15,048 bases of DNA from IOR16 sp034927775 (GCA_034927775.1 JAYFPL010000202.1:1-15048); one strand, 5' to 3'. Shown: positions 1 to 8,112, counted from the first letter of the stretch. The notes: generated from the sequence alone by a model not told the origin. Translations and numbers: made by a program.

Positions 1-1239
1 CTAAATACTATTGATAGGTAGTTTTAAACTTACAATGGTGCCTACTTCATCCGATAATTTTTTAATTATTAATTTATGTTTCTTCCCAAATAGCCCTACC
101 AAGCATTTATTAATCTTGTATAATTCAAAACGATCCATTTCCAAACTCATTATAGAATCTTCATTCATTATGTTTTCTATCGTATCTGAGGCTATTCCAA
201 TACCATTATCTTCTATAGAAATAATTAAATCATTTTCTTTCTGAACACAACTTATTTTTATTTTTCCTCCTTCTTTTTTGGGTTCGATAGCAAACTCAAT
301 TGCATATGCAACAATTGGTTGAATAATCATAAGAGGACAGCCTACATTATAAAACTGCTCATCAATATTTATTTCAAATTGTAATCGATCCTCTAACCGT
401 ATTCTCTGTAATTTTAAATAGTTTTGAACATAAATAATTTCATCTCCTACAGTACTTATCTGATTATTAATGTTCTCTGCTGTATACCGAAGCATATCCG
501 CTAGTGTATAAATTGAATTCTCGGTTTTCTTTGCATTTTCTAAATATGCTAATCTTGATATTACACTTAAAATAGAGAAAAATGAGGAGGATTTTAATCC
601 GATTGAAGAAAGAAATTTATTTTCCTGTATCCTTTTTTCCAATTCAAGTCTGATTCTTTTCTCTTCTAAGACCTCACTCTGCTTTGATTCTAATTCATCC
701 TGAACACGTTTCAAATTGCCTTTCTCCATTAAATTCTGCATATATTCAAACAGTAAATTTACTACTGCTTGAATCCTGCTTATAGAAATCTTATTAACGT
801 TATTATACGCTTCAATAATTTCCGGTAAGTCCTCCCAATCGGATTTTCTCTCAATTATTTTCTCTAATTGAATCGTATTCTCGAGATTTTCATAATTTGT
901 ACTGATTTGGCCACCCATAATAGCCCCATAATAATTATCCTCATAAATAAGTGGGACTGCAAAGTCTATAAGTCCAGCGTGGCAAATATATACGTGCGGT
1001 TTTCCAGTAATTGCTGCATGTAATCCTCCATGTGCATCACATTGATAGCATAAATCTTTAAAATTTGGATTTTTTCTGCCTCTTGCACAAAACTCTGTAA
1101 ATCCACTTTGTTTTGTTACTGGTTTTCCCTTATAATCCACTGTAATAAATGTCATCCCCACCGATTCTGCTAAATTATCTTGTATATTTTGTAATTCTTC
1201 CGTATCAATAATGTCGTGAATAGATTTAATCGCTTCCAT
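1..1239 (-). CDS. PocR-domain sensor protein, degenerate LytS/YesM-type histidine kinase
   Basis: This 412-residue protein has a PocR sensory domain at about residues 10-170, with Cys51, Cys64, Cys67 and Cys86 in the usual kind of cysteine-rich pattern. A charged coiled coil follows at about 172-212, then a region matching the His_kinase/HATPase part of LytS/YesM kinases at about 213-409. PocR domains are known to sense small molecules, for example in propanediol regulation. The catalytic half is degenerate. The segment that should read PHFLFN reads SSSFFS at 217-222, so the phosphoacceptor His is Ser218. The N-box QPLVENA reads QPIVAYA at 307-313, so the Asn is Tyr312. The G1 motif DNGIG is kept at 344-348, but no GxGL G2 motif is present near 370. 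No transmembrane helix is seen, so it is probably cytoplasmic. The ATG start at 1239 has an AGAGAGG-type ribosome binding site. No response regulator is in view; a partner could lie beyond position 1. Family assignment is firm; kinase activity is doubtful. Confidence 0.85.
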   Translation of the reverse strand: MEAIKSIHDIIDTEELQNIQDNLAESVGMTFITVDYKGKPVTKQSGFTEFCARGRKNPNFKDLCYQCDAHGGLHAAITGKPHVYICHAGLIDFAVPLIYEDNYYGAIMGGQISTNYENLENTIQLEKIIERKSDWEDLPEIIEAYNNVNKISISRIQAVVNLLFEYMQNLMEKGNLKRVQDELESKQSEVLEEKRIRLELEKRIQENKFLSSIGLKSSSFFSILSVISRLAYLENAKKTENSIYTLADMLRYTAENINNQISTVGDEIIYVQNYLKLQRIRLEDRLQFEINIDEQFYNVGCPLMIIQPIVAYAIEFAIEPKKEGGKIKISCVQKENDLIISIEDNGIGIASDTIENIMNEDSIMSLEMDRFELYKINKCLVGLFGKKHKLIIKKLSDEVGTIVSLKLPINSI

Positions 1240-1263
1240 TTTGCACCTCTCTTCACTTTCATC

Positions 1264-1292
1264 TTAAGTGAATTGTTTGATTTTTCACTTAA
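1264..1292. promoter_or_regulatory. Perfect 9-bp inverted repeat in the leader of the PocR-domain gene
   Basis: TTAAGTGAA at 1264-1272 and TTCACTTAA at 1284-1292 are perfect inverted arms separated by 11 bases. They lie between the -10 box and the ribosome binding site of the PocR-domain gene. A further TTCACTT half-site is at 1252-1258. This could be an operator for a dimeric regulator or an RNA hairpin in the 5' leader. The repeat is seen directly; its function is inferred. Confidence 0.5.
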
Positions 1293-1298
1293 TTATAT

Positions 1299-1326
1299 AT
1301 TATAACAAAAAAATACCATCCTACAA
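1299..1326 (-). promoter_or_regulatory. Candidate sigma-A promoter of the PocR-domain gene
   Basis: Read on the minus strand, a perfect TATAAT -10 box lies at 1299-1304. A weak TTGTAG -35 box lies at 1321-1326 with 16-base spacing. The position, about 60 bases upstream of the ATG, suits this gene. Confidence 0.5.
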
Positions 1327-1378
1327 TGTATAAATATCTTCTTAAAGGGTAATTTTTTGCTCTATAACTTAAATAAAA

Positions 1379-1427
1379 ATACCCAATACTATCATTTATT
1401 AGAATCAAATATGATAGCAGTGGGTAT
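1379..1427 (-). terminator. Stem-loop terminator at the end of the maf-to-minD cluster
   Basis: Arms at 1379-1395 and 1411-1427 form a 17-position stem with one C-U mismatch and one G-U pair around a 15-base loop. On the minus strand the stem is followed by TTTTATTT. It lies 11 bases past the minD stop, so it should end the seven-gene transcript and insulate the PocR-domain gene. Confidence 0.75.
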
Positions 1428-1438
1428 TAATTTATTTT

Positions 1439-2158
1439 CTACTTTAAAATTCGATCTACAATATGATTAAAATTATCAGAAACGTATGTACCTTTTTTAT
1501 AAACAATCGGGACTCCATTGTTTGCAGCAATGTGAATGTTTTCATCATATTGTATGACACCAGCCATTTCCATTCGTAAAACTTCTGACATTTCTTCTAA
1601 ACTAGGAAAACTACCCTGTCCAAAGAGATCAGCTTTTACCTTATTGACTACATATTTTCTCTTTGAAATACCATAGTCGGTTAAGATTCGATCTACCATA
1701 TCCGCATCACGAAGTGATGCATATTCTGGTATCGCTACAATTACAGCGCGATCTGCTCCCGCAGCTGCAAGTTCCAAACCACGCCCAATTCCCGTAGGCG
1801 CATCTACAATAATATAATCAAACATTGATTTTAATTTCTCATAAAGAGATTGTACCTGAGAGATTTCCAAACTTGCTGTTTCTTTCCCTTGCGCTGCTGA
1901 CATGAGATAGAGTTCTGGAAAGCGCCGATCCCTTATCAAAGCTTGCTTTAACCTACATACTCCAAATAATACATCTGCAACATCATATACAACACGACTT
2001 TCCATGCCTAAGCAGAGATCAAGATTTCGTAAGCCCATATTCATATCCAAAAGCAACACTTTTGCATCTCGCTGTGCCAGAACGGCTCCCATATTCGCTG
2101 CAAAAACGGTTTTGCCTACGCCTCCTTTTCCTGAGGCGATTACTATGACTTCCTTCAT
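1439..2158 (-). CDS. minD: MinD-like deviant Walker A ATPase, atypical
   Basis: MinD ATPases normally dimerise on the membrane with ATP, recruit the FtsZ inhibitor MinC, and place the division septum. This 239-residue protein has the deviant Walker A motif GKGGVGKT at 10-17 with signature Lys11, the MinD hallmark GLRNLD at 42-47, VDAPTG at 118-123 and RDAD at 150-153, so MinD is the closest family. Three things are odd. The switch I segment reads LDMNMG, so Asp38 is kept but the catalytic Asp40 (E. coli numbering, which coincides here) is Asn. The chain stops at HIVDRILK and lacks the C-terminal amphipathic membrane-targeting helix; typical MinD proteins are about 260-270 residues. No minC or minE is adjacent, although they often accompany minD in mre clusters. 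It follows pbp2 by 14 bases, and its AAGGAG ribosome binding site starts in the pbp2 stop codon. Canonical Min function is therefore uncertain; a role with the elongation machinery is possible. Confidence 0.85.
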   Translation of the reverse strand: MKEVIVIASGKGGVGKTVFAANMGAVLAQRDAKVLLLDMNMGLRNLDLCLGMESRVVYDVADVLFGVCRLKQALIRDRRFPELYLMSAAQGKETASLEISQVQSLYEKLKSMFDYIIVDAPTGIGRGLELAAAGADRAVIVAIPEYASLRDADMVDRILTDYGISKRKYVVNKVKADLFGQGSFPSLEEMSEVLRMEMAGVIQYDENIHIAANNGVPIVYKKGTYVSDNFNHIVDRILK

Positions 2159-2172
2159 ATTCTCTTTACTCC

Positions 2173-4929
2173 TTACTGTGTTATCGTGGTGCTTAAATCA
2201 TAATCTGTATAAGCTTGATCCAACCCCATATACTGTGCAATGATTTCTCTTGCTATCGGTGCAGCATATCCACCGGATCCACCCTGAAAAAGTAAAACAG
2301 AAATAGCAATCTGCGGTTCTTCAACCGGAGCAAGGCATACAAACCAAGCAAAATTATCATAATCCGCTTTGTATGCATCGATTTTAGCTGCTGTAACTTT
2401 TCCATTGCTCAAAAGCATAACTGCCTGACGAACAGCAGAATTTTTCGTTTGGTACACCTCAGGATATTCCTCCATAAGACTATACATTTTTTCTTCTACA
2501 TCACTCCATCGTAATCGGCTATCAATACGAGAAAGATATTTTTTTACATATTCGACTTCATCCGGAGGATTAATCTTGCCACCTCTTTCTGCAGTACCAG
2601 TCTTTGCAGCAACTTCTACCGGAAAGTTTCCAAAAACACTTCTTGCACTTCCTTTTGATCCAACCGCTACTCGATGCATTCCTTCTATGAGGTCATCAAA
2701 AATAGAATCATCTGTAATGTTCATTTTTGTTCCAGGTACTTTTTCAAGCACGCCTTTTCCTTCAATGCCCTTTACGACACTTACTTGATTCAGCACACCT
2801 TTGTTTGCAAGCGTTGCAATATAATTTGCCATTTGAAGAGGTGTATATGCATTTTCACCTTGTCCAATGGAAATATTCAATTCGTCGCCAGTTGTAAAGG
2901 CAGCCATATTATAATAAGAGAATTTACATAGATCAGCAACCGTATCCTGCATATCTTCTTTTAATCCTATGTTTTTCATTCTTTTTAAGGTTTCTGAATA
3001 ACTTGGATTTTCTTCTGTCCAACTTACAATCTGATCAATAGAACTATTGAGCTTATCTTTATTTGCAATCGTCTCTTTTGTAAAATACAATTCTGCACGA
3101 CTAAATAATACATTTCGCAATGCACTCTTTGTATTCTTCATTTTACCTTCTGCAGTAGGTACGGGTGCCACAGTTTCTGCTATTTCAATTCCAGTTGGCA
3201 ATCCCAATCCATATTGCTGAGCATACTCCATTATTTTTTCGATGCCCATGCTACGATCCAACCCAAGCGATATACCTTTTGTATAATCTTTGTTTGATAC
3301 TAAATCATAAAAATAATAGTTACAAGAAACCTCAATCGCCTCATATAAATTTACAAGTCCATGGTTTCTTTTATACCGATTCCATAAGAGACAACCATAG
3401 GTACGCCGTCCTAATTTAATATATCCACCATCGCGAAGCTTTCTTTGCGGATCTAAACCACTTTCCAATGCAGCTGTTGCTGTAACAAGTTTAAACGTAG
3501 ATCCGGGCTGTACCGCGGTTCTTGCTGCAACATTAAAAAGAGGCACAGGAGAAAGCGGATCACGCAAATTCTTTCCCTGCAATGATTGCCAATCTTCTTT
3601 TGTAATTCCCGTTGCAAATAAATTTGGATTAAAATCAGGATAGCTTGCCATTGCAAGAACATCTCCAGTTTTTACATCCAATGCTACTACTGCTCCTACA
3701 TTTGCGTTTGGATATGCGGTTCCATATTTATAATTGCCCCATTTACTTTGAAAAGAGCCACCTTTTTGAATGGCCAGAAGTGCCTGTTCTAAAGCATCTT
3801 CCGCGGTTTTTTGAAGTTCTAAATCTAATGTTAGATAAACATCTTTTCCCTTTTCTGTTTTGGTGTCACTAATAACACGGGTCTGTTCTCCATGTGCATT
3901 TACTTCTACACTTTTTATTCCATCTCTGCCTTTTAGAATCTCTTCATATTTTTTTTCAATTCCATCTTTACCGACCATATCGCTGATGCTATAGCCTTTT
4001 TCCATATAGCTTTCTTTTTCACTTTCTGATATTTGTCCCAAATATCCAAGAATGTGTGCCGCAGTATTATCGTTTGGATAATAACGGACAGATTCTGCTA
4101 CAACATCAACACCCAGCAAATCTGAGCTACGTTCTTCAATTGTAATGATGGTACGGTCCGACACATCTTTCGCAATTGTCGCCGGAATATAACGTCGATA
4201 TCCTTGTGCCGCCAACTCATTTCTAATCATTAAAATTTTTCTGGCTTGCGAATCTGGTAAGGAAGGATCAATTTGACATTGTTCACGTAAAGATGAAAAA
4301 GCATCTTTTGCAGACAAATCATGATCCAAATAATAACGATCTAGAAAACTATTTAATTCAAGCGTTTCTAAAAACTCCATATTCTTCACAGAAATCGGAG
4401 GATAAATGTTATATACCGTCTGAAGCTGAGATTGTGCCTCATATTTATCCAAACCATTATCAATATTGTTCCTTCTTAGTATTTCATTAAATGCCTGCTC
4501 TGCAGTAAAAGTTGCCGGCATCCCCTGTGCTGTCAGCCAATCTTGAATGGTTCGATTAAAGGTATAATAGAATCCCCCATTTCCATCCATAACAATTGGA
4601 AAGTTATCTCGATACAAGTCTCCATTTTCTTCTAAAATCCCAATTAATTGTAAAGCCTCTCGATTGATTTCCTCATCACTTAACTCTCCTGCACTAAAAT
4701 GGACCGTGAAGCTAGGTTTATTTCCAGCTAACACCCTTCCATATCGATCATAAATTTGGCCACGAGGTGCAACTGTATAAAGCTTCTTTACGCTTATATT
4801 TCTCGCAGCCTCGGACCAATCACTGCCCTGCACTACTGTGAGAAAAAAAAGACGCGCTATAAGCATGCTCATTAAAATGCACGTAGCCACTAATATTTGA
4901 TTATTTCTTGATTTGATCCAATGATTCAT
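2173..4929 (-). CDS. mrdA: Penicillin-binding protein 2 (class B transpeptidase), elongation-specific
   Basis: This is the peptidoglycan cross-linking enzyme of the elongasome, anchored in the membrane and acting outside. It has 918 residues. One N-terminal transmembrane helix lies at about 11-33, followed by the dimerisation domain with the RGQIYDRYG motif at 56-64. The transpeptidase domain carries SxxK as Ser477-Thr-Phe-Lys480, SxN as Ser535-Cys-Asn537 and KTG at 776-778. It is much longer than the roughly 630-720 residues usual for PBP2. The extra length includes an expanded region at about 80-250, about 100 residues between the IEIAE segment and SIGQG at 687-691, and about 75 residues between KTGTAE and AWFVCLAP at 861. 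All catalytic motifs are intact, so it should be active. It begins 12 bases after mreD, with a GAGG ribosome binding site, and is followed closely by minD. The gene order mreBCD-pbp2 supports the assignment. Confidence 0.93.
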   Translation of the reverse strand: MNHWIKSRNNQILVATCILMSMLIARLFFLTVVQGSDWSEAARNISVKKLYTVAPRGQIYDRYGRVLAGNKPSFTVHFSAGELSDEEINREALQLIGILEENGDLYRDNFPIVMDGNGGFYYTFNRTIQDWLTAQGMPATFTAEQAFNEILRRNNIDNGLDKYEAQSQLQTVYNIYPPISVKNMEFLETLELNSFLDRYYLDHDLSAKDAFSSLREQCQIDPSLPDSQARKILMIRNELAAQGYRRYIPATIAKDVSDRTIITIEERSSDLLGVDVVAESVRYYPNDNTAAHILGYLGQISESEKESYMEKGYSISDMVGKDGIEKKYEEILKGRDGIKSVEVNAHGEQTRVISDTKTEKGKDVYLTLDLELQKTAEDALEQALLAIQKGGSFQSKWGNYKYGTAYPNANVGAVVALDVKTGDVLAMASYPDFNPNLFATGITKEDWQSLQGKNLRDPLSPVPLFNVAARTAVQPGSTFKLVTATAALESGLDPQRKLRDGGYIKLGRRTYGCLLWNRYKRNHGLVNLYEAIEVSCNYYFYDLVSNKDYTKGISLGLDRSMGIEKIMEYAQQYGLGLPTGIEIAETVAPVPTAEGKMKNTKSALRNVLFSRAELYFTKETIANKDKLNSSIDQIVSWTEENPSYSETLKRMKNIGLKEDMQDTVADLCKFSYYNMAAFTTGDELNISIGQGENAYTPLQMANYIATLANKGVLNQVSVVKGIEGKGVLEKVPGTKMNITDDSIFDDLIEGMHRVAVGSKGSARSVFGNFPVEVAAKTGTAERGGKINPPDEVEYVKKYLSRIDSRLRWSDVEEKMYSLMEEYPEVYQTKNSAVRQAVMLLSNGKVTAAKIDAYKADYDNFAWFVCLAPVEEPQIAISVLLFQGGSGGYAAPIAREIIAQYMGLDQAYTDYDLSTTITQ

Positions 4930-4941
4930 AGAAAATCCTCG

Positions 4942-5436
4942 TTAAACATATCTATCTTTTGGATTTTTTTCCAATCTTTTACCAATGATTAAATAATAAG
5001 AAATCGTAAAGATACTATTGTAAATTATAGAAATCGGCAATATCTTTGCCATATACAGAAATTGATAATGTCCGTTAAAAATAAAGAAAACAGCCCAATA
5101 TATCAAATTAAAACTCATCGTACTGCTTATAGTTACAAATAACATCGACAATACATTATCTTGATACAATAAATTCTTAACATATAAAATGCTCAACCCA
5201 ATGATAAAATATCCAAAGGAAGCAATACCTAATATCTCTCCAAAGCACAAATCTTGTATCAATCCAAAGAATATTCCGCCTACAATACCATGGTAGCCAT
5301 CGTATAAGAATGTAAGTATAATCACAAGACTTAAGACTAAATTTGGTGTAACACCAAAAAAACTTAAATGATTTAATACAGTAGACTGTAGCAAGAATGC
5401 ACCCAGGAAGAGTAAAAAAGAATGCCAGTATTTCAC
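4942..5436 (-). CDS. mreD: Rod shape-determining membrane protein MreD
   Basis: MreD is an integral membrane component of the elongasome that works with MreC. This 164-residue protein is almost entirely hydrophobic, with about five or six membrane spans at roughly 5-21, 32-46, 49-62, 68-86, 96-120 and 128-152. It carries the family-typical G(L/I)xQD segment as GLIQD at 58-62. The start is GTG at 5436, seven bases after a GAGGGG ribosome binding site. No in-frame ATG is better placed. It lies 21 bases after mreC and 12 bases before pbp2, so it is in the same transcript. Sequence conservation in MreD is low, and the assignment rests partly on size, topology and position. Confidence 0.92.
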   Translation of the reverse strand: MKYWHSFLLFLGAFLLQSTVLNHLSFFGVTPNLVLSLVIILTFLYDGYHGIVGGIFFGLIQDLCFGEILGIASFGYFIIGLSILYVKNLLYQDNVLSMLFVTISSTMSFNLIYWAVFFIFNGHYQFLYMAKILPISIIYNSIFTISYYLIIGKRLEKNPKDRYV

Positions 5437-5457
5437 CTTTTCGCCCCTCTTTATTTA

Positions 5458-6282
5458 TTAATCTGGAATAATAACGGTAACTTTTTGTATATTCTTAAAG
5501 TAAACCACCGGTTCTATTGTCAACGTTTTTAAAAGAGAATCCGTATCTAATGTAACGCTGCTTACCTTACCAATCGGAATACCTTGAGGATAAATACCGA
5601 TGCCGGAAGTAAGGAGCATATCCCCTTCTCCTACCGATGCTTCCGGATCTAACATATAGCCTTTTAAGCTTCCCTTTCCATCTCCAGATAAAATCCCTAG
5701 AAGTTGGAGATTTCGAGAAACCTGAAAACTAACATTACTATTTTCATCAATCAGTGAAATAATTTTTGCCCAATCATTACCAACCTCAAGCACACGTCCA
5801 ATCAAACCATCTCCACCTACGACAATGGAATCTTTCTTAACTCCATCCTTAGTTCCGGCATTAATCGTAAATAGATTAAACCAATTTGATCCATCTAACG
5901 CAATGACATCTGCGGTGACATGATTATAACTCTTATCTTTGCCCACATAATTTAAACTACTTGATAACTCTCGTAATTCTTTCAGTTCTAATTCACTTAA
6001 TCGATTTTTGATAATTTGCTGATTTAATTTCGAAATCTCTGCCTTTAATTTTTCGTTTTCTTTTAATACAGACCGAAATCGGAAAATTCCAGAAAAGCCA
6101 TTGCTTACTCCATTTCCGGCATCGGAAAGAGGTTCCTGTACTTGGGTGATTCCACCTTCTAATTTTCTTCCAAGCCAAGAATTATTCCCTTTATTTACAA
6201 AAGAAACTGCAATGATGATTATTAAACTCATTAACACGCCAATCACGGTTGCAAGTCTCGTGTGCTCTCTAAACCACTTCAC
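5458..6282 (-). CDS. mreC: Rod shape-determining protein MreC
   Basis: MreC links the cytoplasmic MreB filaments to the extracellular PBP2 machinery. The 274-residue protein has a short cytoplasmic N-terminus and one transmembrane helix at about 10-29. A heptad-rich coiled coil follows at about 68-112, then a beta-rich extracellular domain from about 120 to the end, including VTADVIALDGSNWFN and DGLIGRV segments typical of MreC. It starts with GTG at 6282; a GGAG ribosome binding site overlaps the mreB stop codon, indicating translational coupling. Length and architecture are normal for the family. Confidence 0.95.
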   Translation of the reverse strand: MKWFREHTRLATVIGVLMSLIIIIAVSFVNKGNNSWLGRKLEGGITQVQEPLSDAGNGVSNGFSGIFRFRSVLKENEKLKAEISKLNQQIIKNRLSELELKELRELSSSLNYVGKDKSYNHVTADVIALDGSNWFNLFTINAGTKDGVKKDSIVVGGDGLIGRVLEVGNDWAKIISLIDENSNVSFQVSRNLQLLGILSGDGKGSLKGYMLDPEASVGEGDMLLTSGIGIYPQGIPIGKVSSVTLDTDSLLKTLTIEPVVYFKNIQKVTVIIPD

Positions 6283-6296
6283 TATTCTTCACTCCA

Positions 6297-7331
6297 TTAA
6301 TACTTTCTATTTCGATATGCGTGTCGTTTTACCCCTTCAATACTTTCTAGACTTCTTCCCGTTCCTTCAGCAACTGCTTCCAAGGCATTTTCTGCAATTG
6401 TTACATGCATACCTGTACTGTAATTTATAAGCCTGCCCATACCACGAAGTAATGCTCCGCCTCCGGTTAAAACAAGTCCATTATTTACAATATCAGCTGC
6501 CAATTCCGGTGGTGCTTTTTCTAAAGTATTTTTAATTCCCTCAATTAATGTACTTACCGGTTCCTCAAGAGCCTTCATAATATCAGCAGATGTGACAGTA
6601 ATGGTTTTAGGCAAACCACTGATAATATCTCTTCCTCTTGCCTCCATAGATAGGTTCTCACTATCTTCATCCGGAAAAACACAACCTACTGTCTTTTTTA
6701 TTTCTTCTGCCGTTTTCTCGCCAATTAAAAGGTTAAAATTCTTTCTCATATATGCTACGATTGCTTCGTCCATTTTATCACCGGCAAATCGAAGTGACGT
6801 ACTGTTTACAATTCCGCCCAAAGCAATGATGGCAATATCAGAAGTTCCTCCTCCGATATCCGCTACCATACATCCATTTGCTGCATCAACATCCAGACCG
6901 GAACCAATTGCAGCTGCCATTGGTTCATCTAAAATGTACACATCCTTAGCACCCATTTGACGTACTACTTCCTCAACCGCTCGTTTCTCAACTTCGGTTA
7001 CACCGGAAGGGACCCCTACCACAACCCGAATTTGTGAAAATGCAGAGCGTTGCGATACGGCTTTATTTAAGTATTCCTTTAACATGGTTTGCGTCATAAC
7101 AAAATCAGAAATTACACCATCCTGTAATGGACGTACTACACGAATATGTCTTGGAGCTCTTCCTAGCATTTCTTTTGCTTCACGTCCAGTTGCCAATACT
7201 TGATTTGTACTTTCGTCCACTGCAATCACCGAAGGTTCATTTAATATAATTCCCTTATTCTTAGAATAAATCAACGTATTTGCAGTTCCTAAATCAATTC
7301 CTAAATCCTGTGAAAAAAACCTAAAATTCAT
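6297..7331 (-). CDS. mreB: Rod shape-determining protein MreB (bacterial actin)
   Basis: MreB forms membrane-bound actin-like filaments that guide lateral wall synthesis. All actin-fold nucleotide motifs are present: phosphate-1 DLGTAN at 13-18, phosphate-2 GGGTSDI at 160-166 and the adenosine motif TGGGA at 289-293. The protein is 344 residues long, normal for MreB. Two ATGs lie six bases apart. The one at 7331 is preferred because the AGGGGG ribosome binding site is nine bases from it but only three from the ATG at 7337. This also gives an N-terminus (MNFRFFSQDLG) of the usual length for Gram-positive MreB. It follows radC by a few dozen bases and is 14 bases from mreC, in the same direction. 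Confidence 0.97.
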   Translation of the reverse strand: MNFRFFSQDLGIDLGTANTLIYSKNKGIILNEPSVIAVDESTNQVLATGREAKEMLGRAPRHIRVVRPLQDGVISDFVMTQTMLKEYLNKAVSQRSAFSQIRVVVGVPSGVTEVEKRAVEEVVRQMGAKDVYILDEPMAAAIGSGLDVDAANGCMVADIGGGTSDIAIIALGGIVNSTSLRFAGDKMDEAIVAYMRKNFNLLIGEKTAEEIKKTVGCVFPDEDSENLSMEARGRDIISGLPKTITVTSADIMKALEEPVSTLIEGIKNTLEKAPPELAADIVNNGLVLTGGGALLRGMGRLINYSTGMHVTIAENALEAVAEGTGRSLESIEGVKRHAYRNRKY

Positions 7332-7352
7332 TGTCATTTTCCCCCTATATAC

Positions 7353-7369
7353 TTTGCATTTTCTGCAAA
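7353..7369. repeat. Short dyad between radC and mreB
   Basis: TTTGCA at 7353-7358 and TGCAAA at 7364-7369 form a perfect 6-bp inverted repeat with a 5-base centre. It sits directly after the radC stop and upstream of the mreB ribosome binding site. It could be a small intercistronic hairpin. It has no U-run and is not a terminator. Confidence 0.3.
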
Positions 7370-8074
7370 TTAAAGCAATCCTTTCTCTTTAAAACTTACA
7401 TAGACACCATCGCCGATGATTAAATGGTCCACCACAGAAATTCCCAATATTTTCCCTGATTCCACTAGACGTGCCGTTACATCCAAGTCATTCTGGCTCG
7501 GTTTTGGATGCCCACTTGGATGATTATGTACTACTATCATAGACGAAGCACTCTTTTTAATCGCGGAACAAAAAATCTCTCGTGGATGAACAATCGAACT
7601 GTTTAAATTTCCTATAGAAGCATCTTCCATTCCTATAATTTCATTTTTTGTATTTAAAAGTAAAACTCGAAAAAACTCTTTTTTTAAGTAACGTAATTCC
7701 TCCATAAAGAGTGCTGCAACCTCGTCAGGTGAATTAATTCGAATGCGTTTACTTCTTGGATTTGTTGCAATTCGTTTTCCAAGTGTAATTGCAGCAACAA
7801 TCTGGCATGACTTTGCCATGCCAACACCTTTAACGGCACACAAATCCTGTGGCAAGCAATGACCCAAAAAAGAAATACCGTCTTCTTCAAGGGATATGAT
7901 TCTTGCTGCCAAGGATAATGCGGTAGTGTCTCTTGTTCCGCTTCCAATCAAAATTGCTAGTAATTCAATATTTGACAGGGAAGAAACACCATATTTCATC
8001 ATTTTTTCACGTGGACGTTCCTCCCACGGCATTTCCTTTATGGTAATCGTTCTTTTTAGTTTCTCTTGCTTCAC
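7370..8074 (-). CDS. radC: RadC family protein (JAB/MPN domain)
   Basis: This 234-residue protein has the family's N-terminal WEERPREK motif at 17-24 and a helix-hairpin-helix segment with VKGVGMAK at 81-88. The C-terminal JAB/MPN domain has the metal-binding pattern His183-x-His185-Pro-Ser-Gly followed by Asp196. RadC proteins were named for DNA repair, but that role was later questioned and the true activity is not settled. The start is GTG at 8074, six bases after a strong AAGGAG ribosome binding site. The gene lies between maf and mreB, a conserved arrangement in clostridia and bacilli. It is complete and normal in length. Confidence 0.95.
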   Translation of the reverse strand: MKQEKLKRTITIKEMPWEERPREKMMKYGVSSLSNIELLAILIGSGTRDTTALSLAARIISLEEDGISFLGHCLPQDLCAVKGVGMAKSCQIVAAITLGKRIATNPRSKRIRINSPDEVAALFMEELRYLKKEFFRVLLLNTKNEIIGMEDASIGNLNSSIVHPREIFCSAIKKSASSMIVVHNHPSGHPKPSQNDLDVTARLVESGKILGISVVDHLIIGDGVYVSFKEKGLL

Positions 8075-8083
8075 TTAAGACTC

Positions 8084-8099
8084 CTTTCCCTATGGAAAG
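8084..8099 (-). promoter_or_regulatory. Hairpin overlapping the radC ribosome binding site
   Basis: On the minus strand CTTTCC at 8094-8099 pairs perfectly with GGAAAG at 8084-8089 around the loop ATAG. The 3' arm overlaps the first half of the radC Shine-Dalgarno sequence AAGGAG (8081-8086). It may lower radC translation relative to maf and mreB. The pairing is visible; the effect is inferred. Confidence 0.4.
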
Positions 8100-8112
8100 A
8101 AACCTCTCGTCG

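Noticed and set aside
6592..6960. 122-codon open frame on the plus strand inside mreB
   Set aside because: It is antisense to the well-conserved MreB coding sequence, has no family resemblance and no ribosome binding site; a shadow frame.
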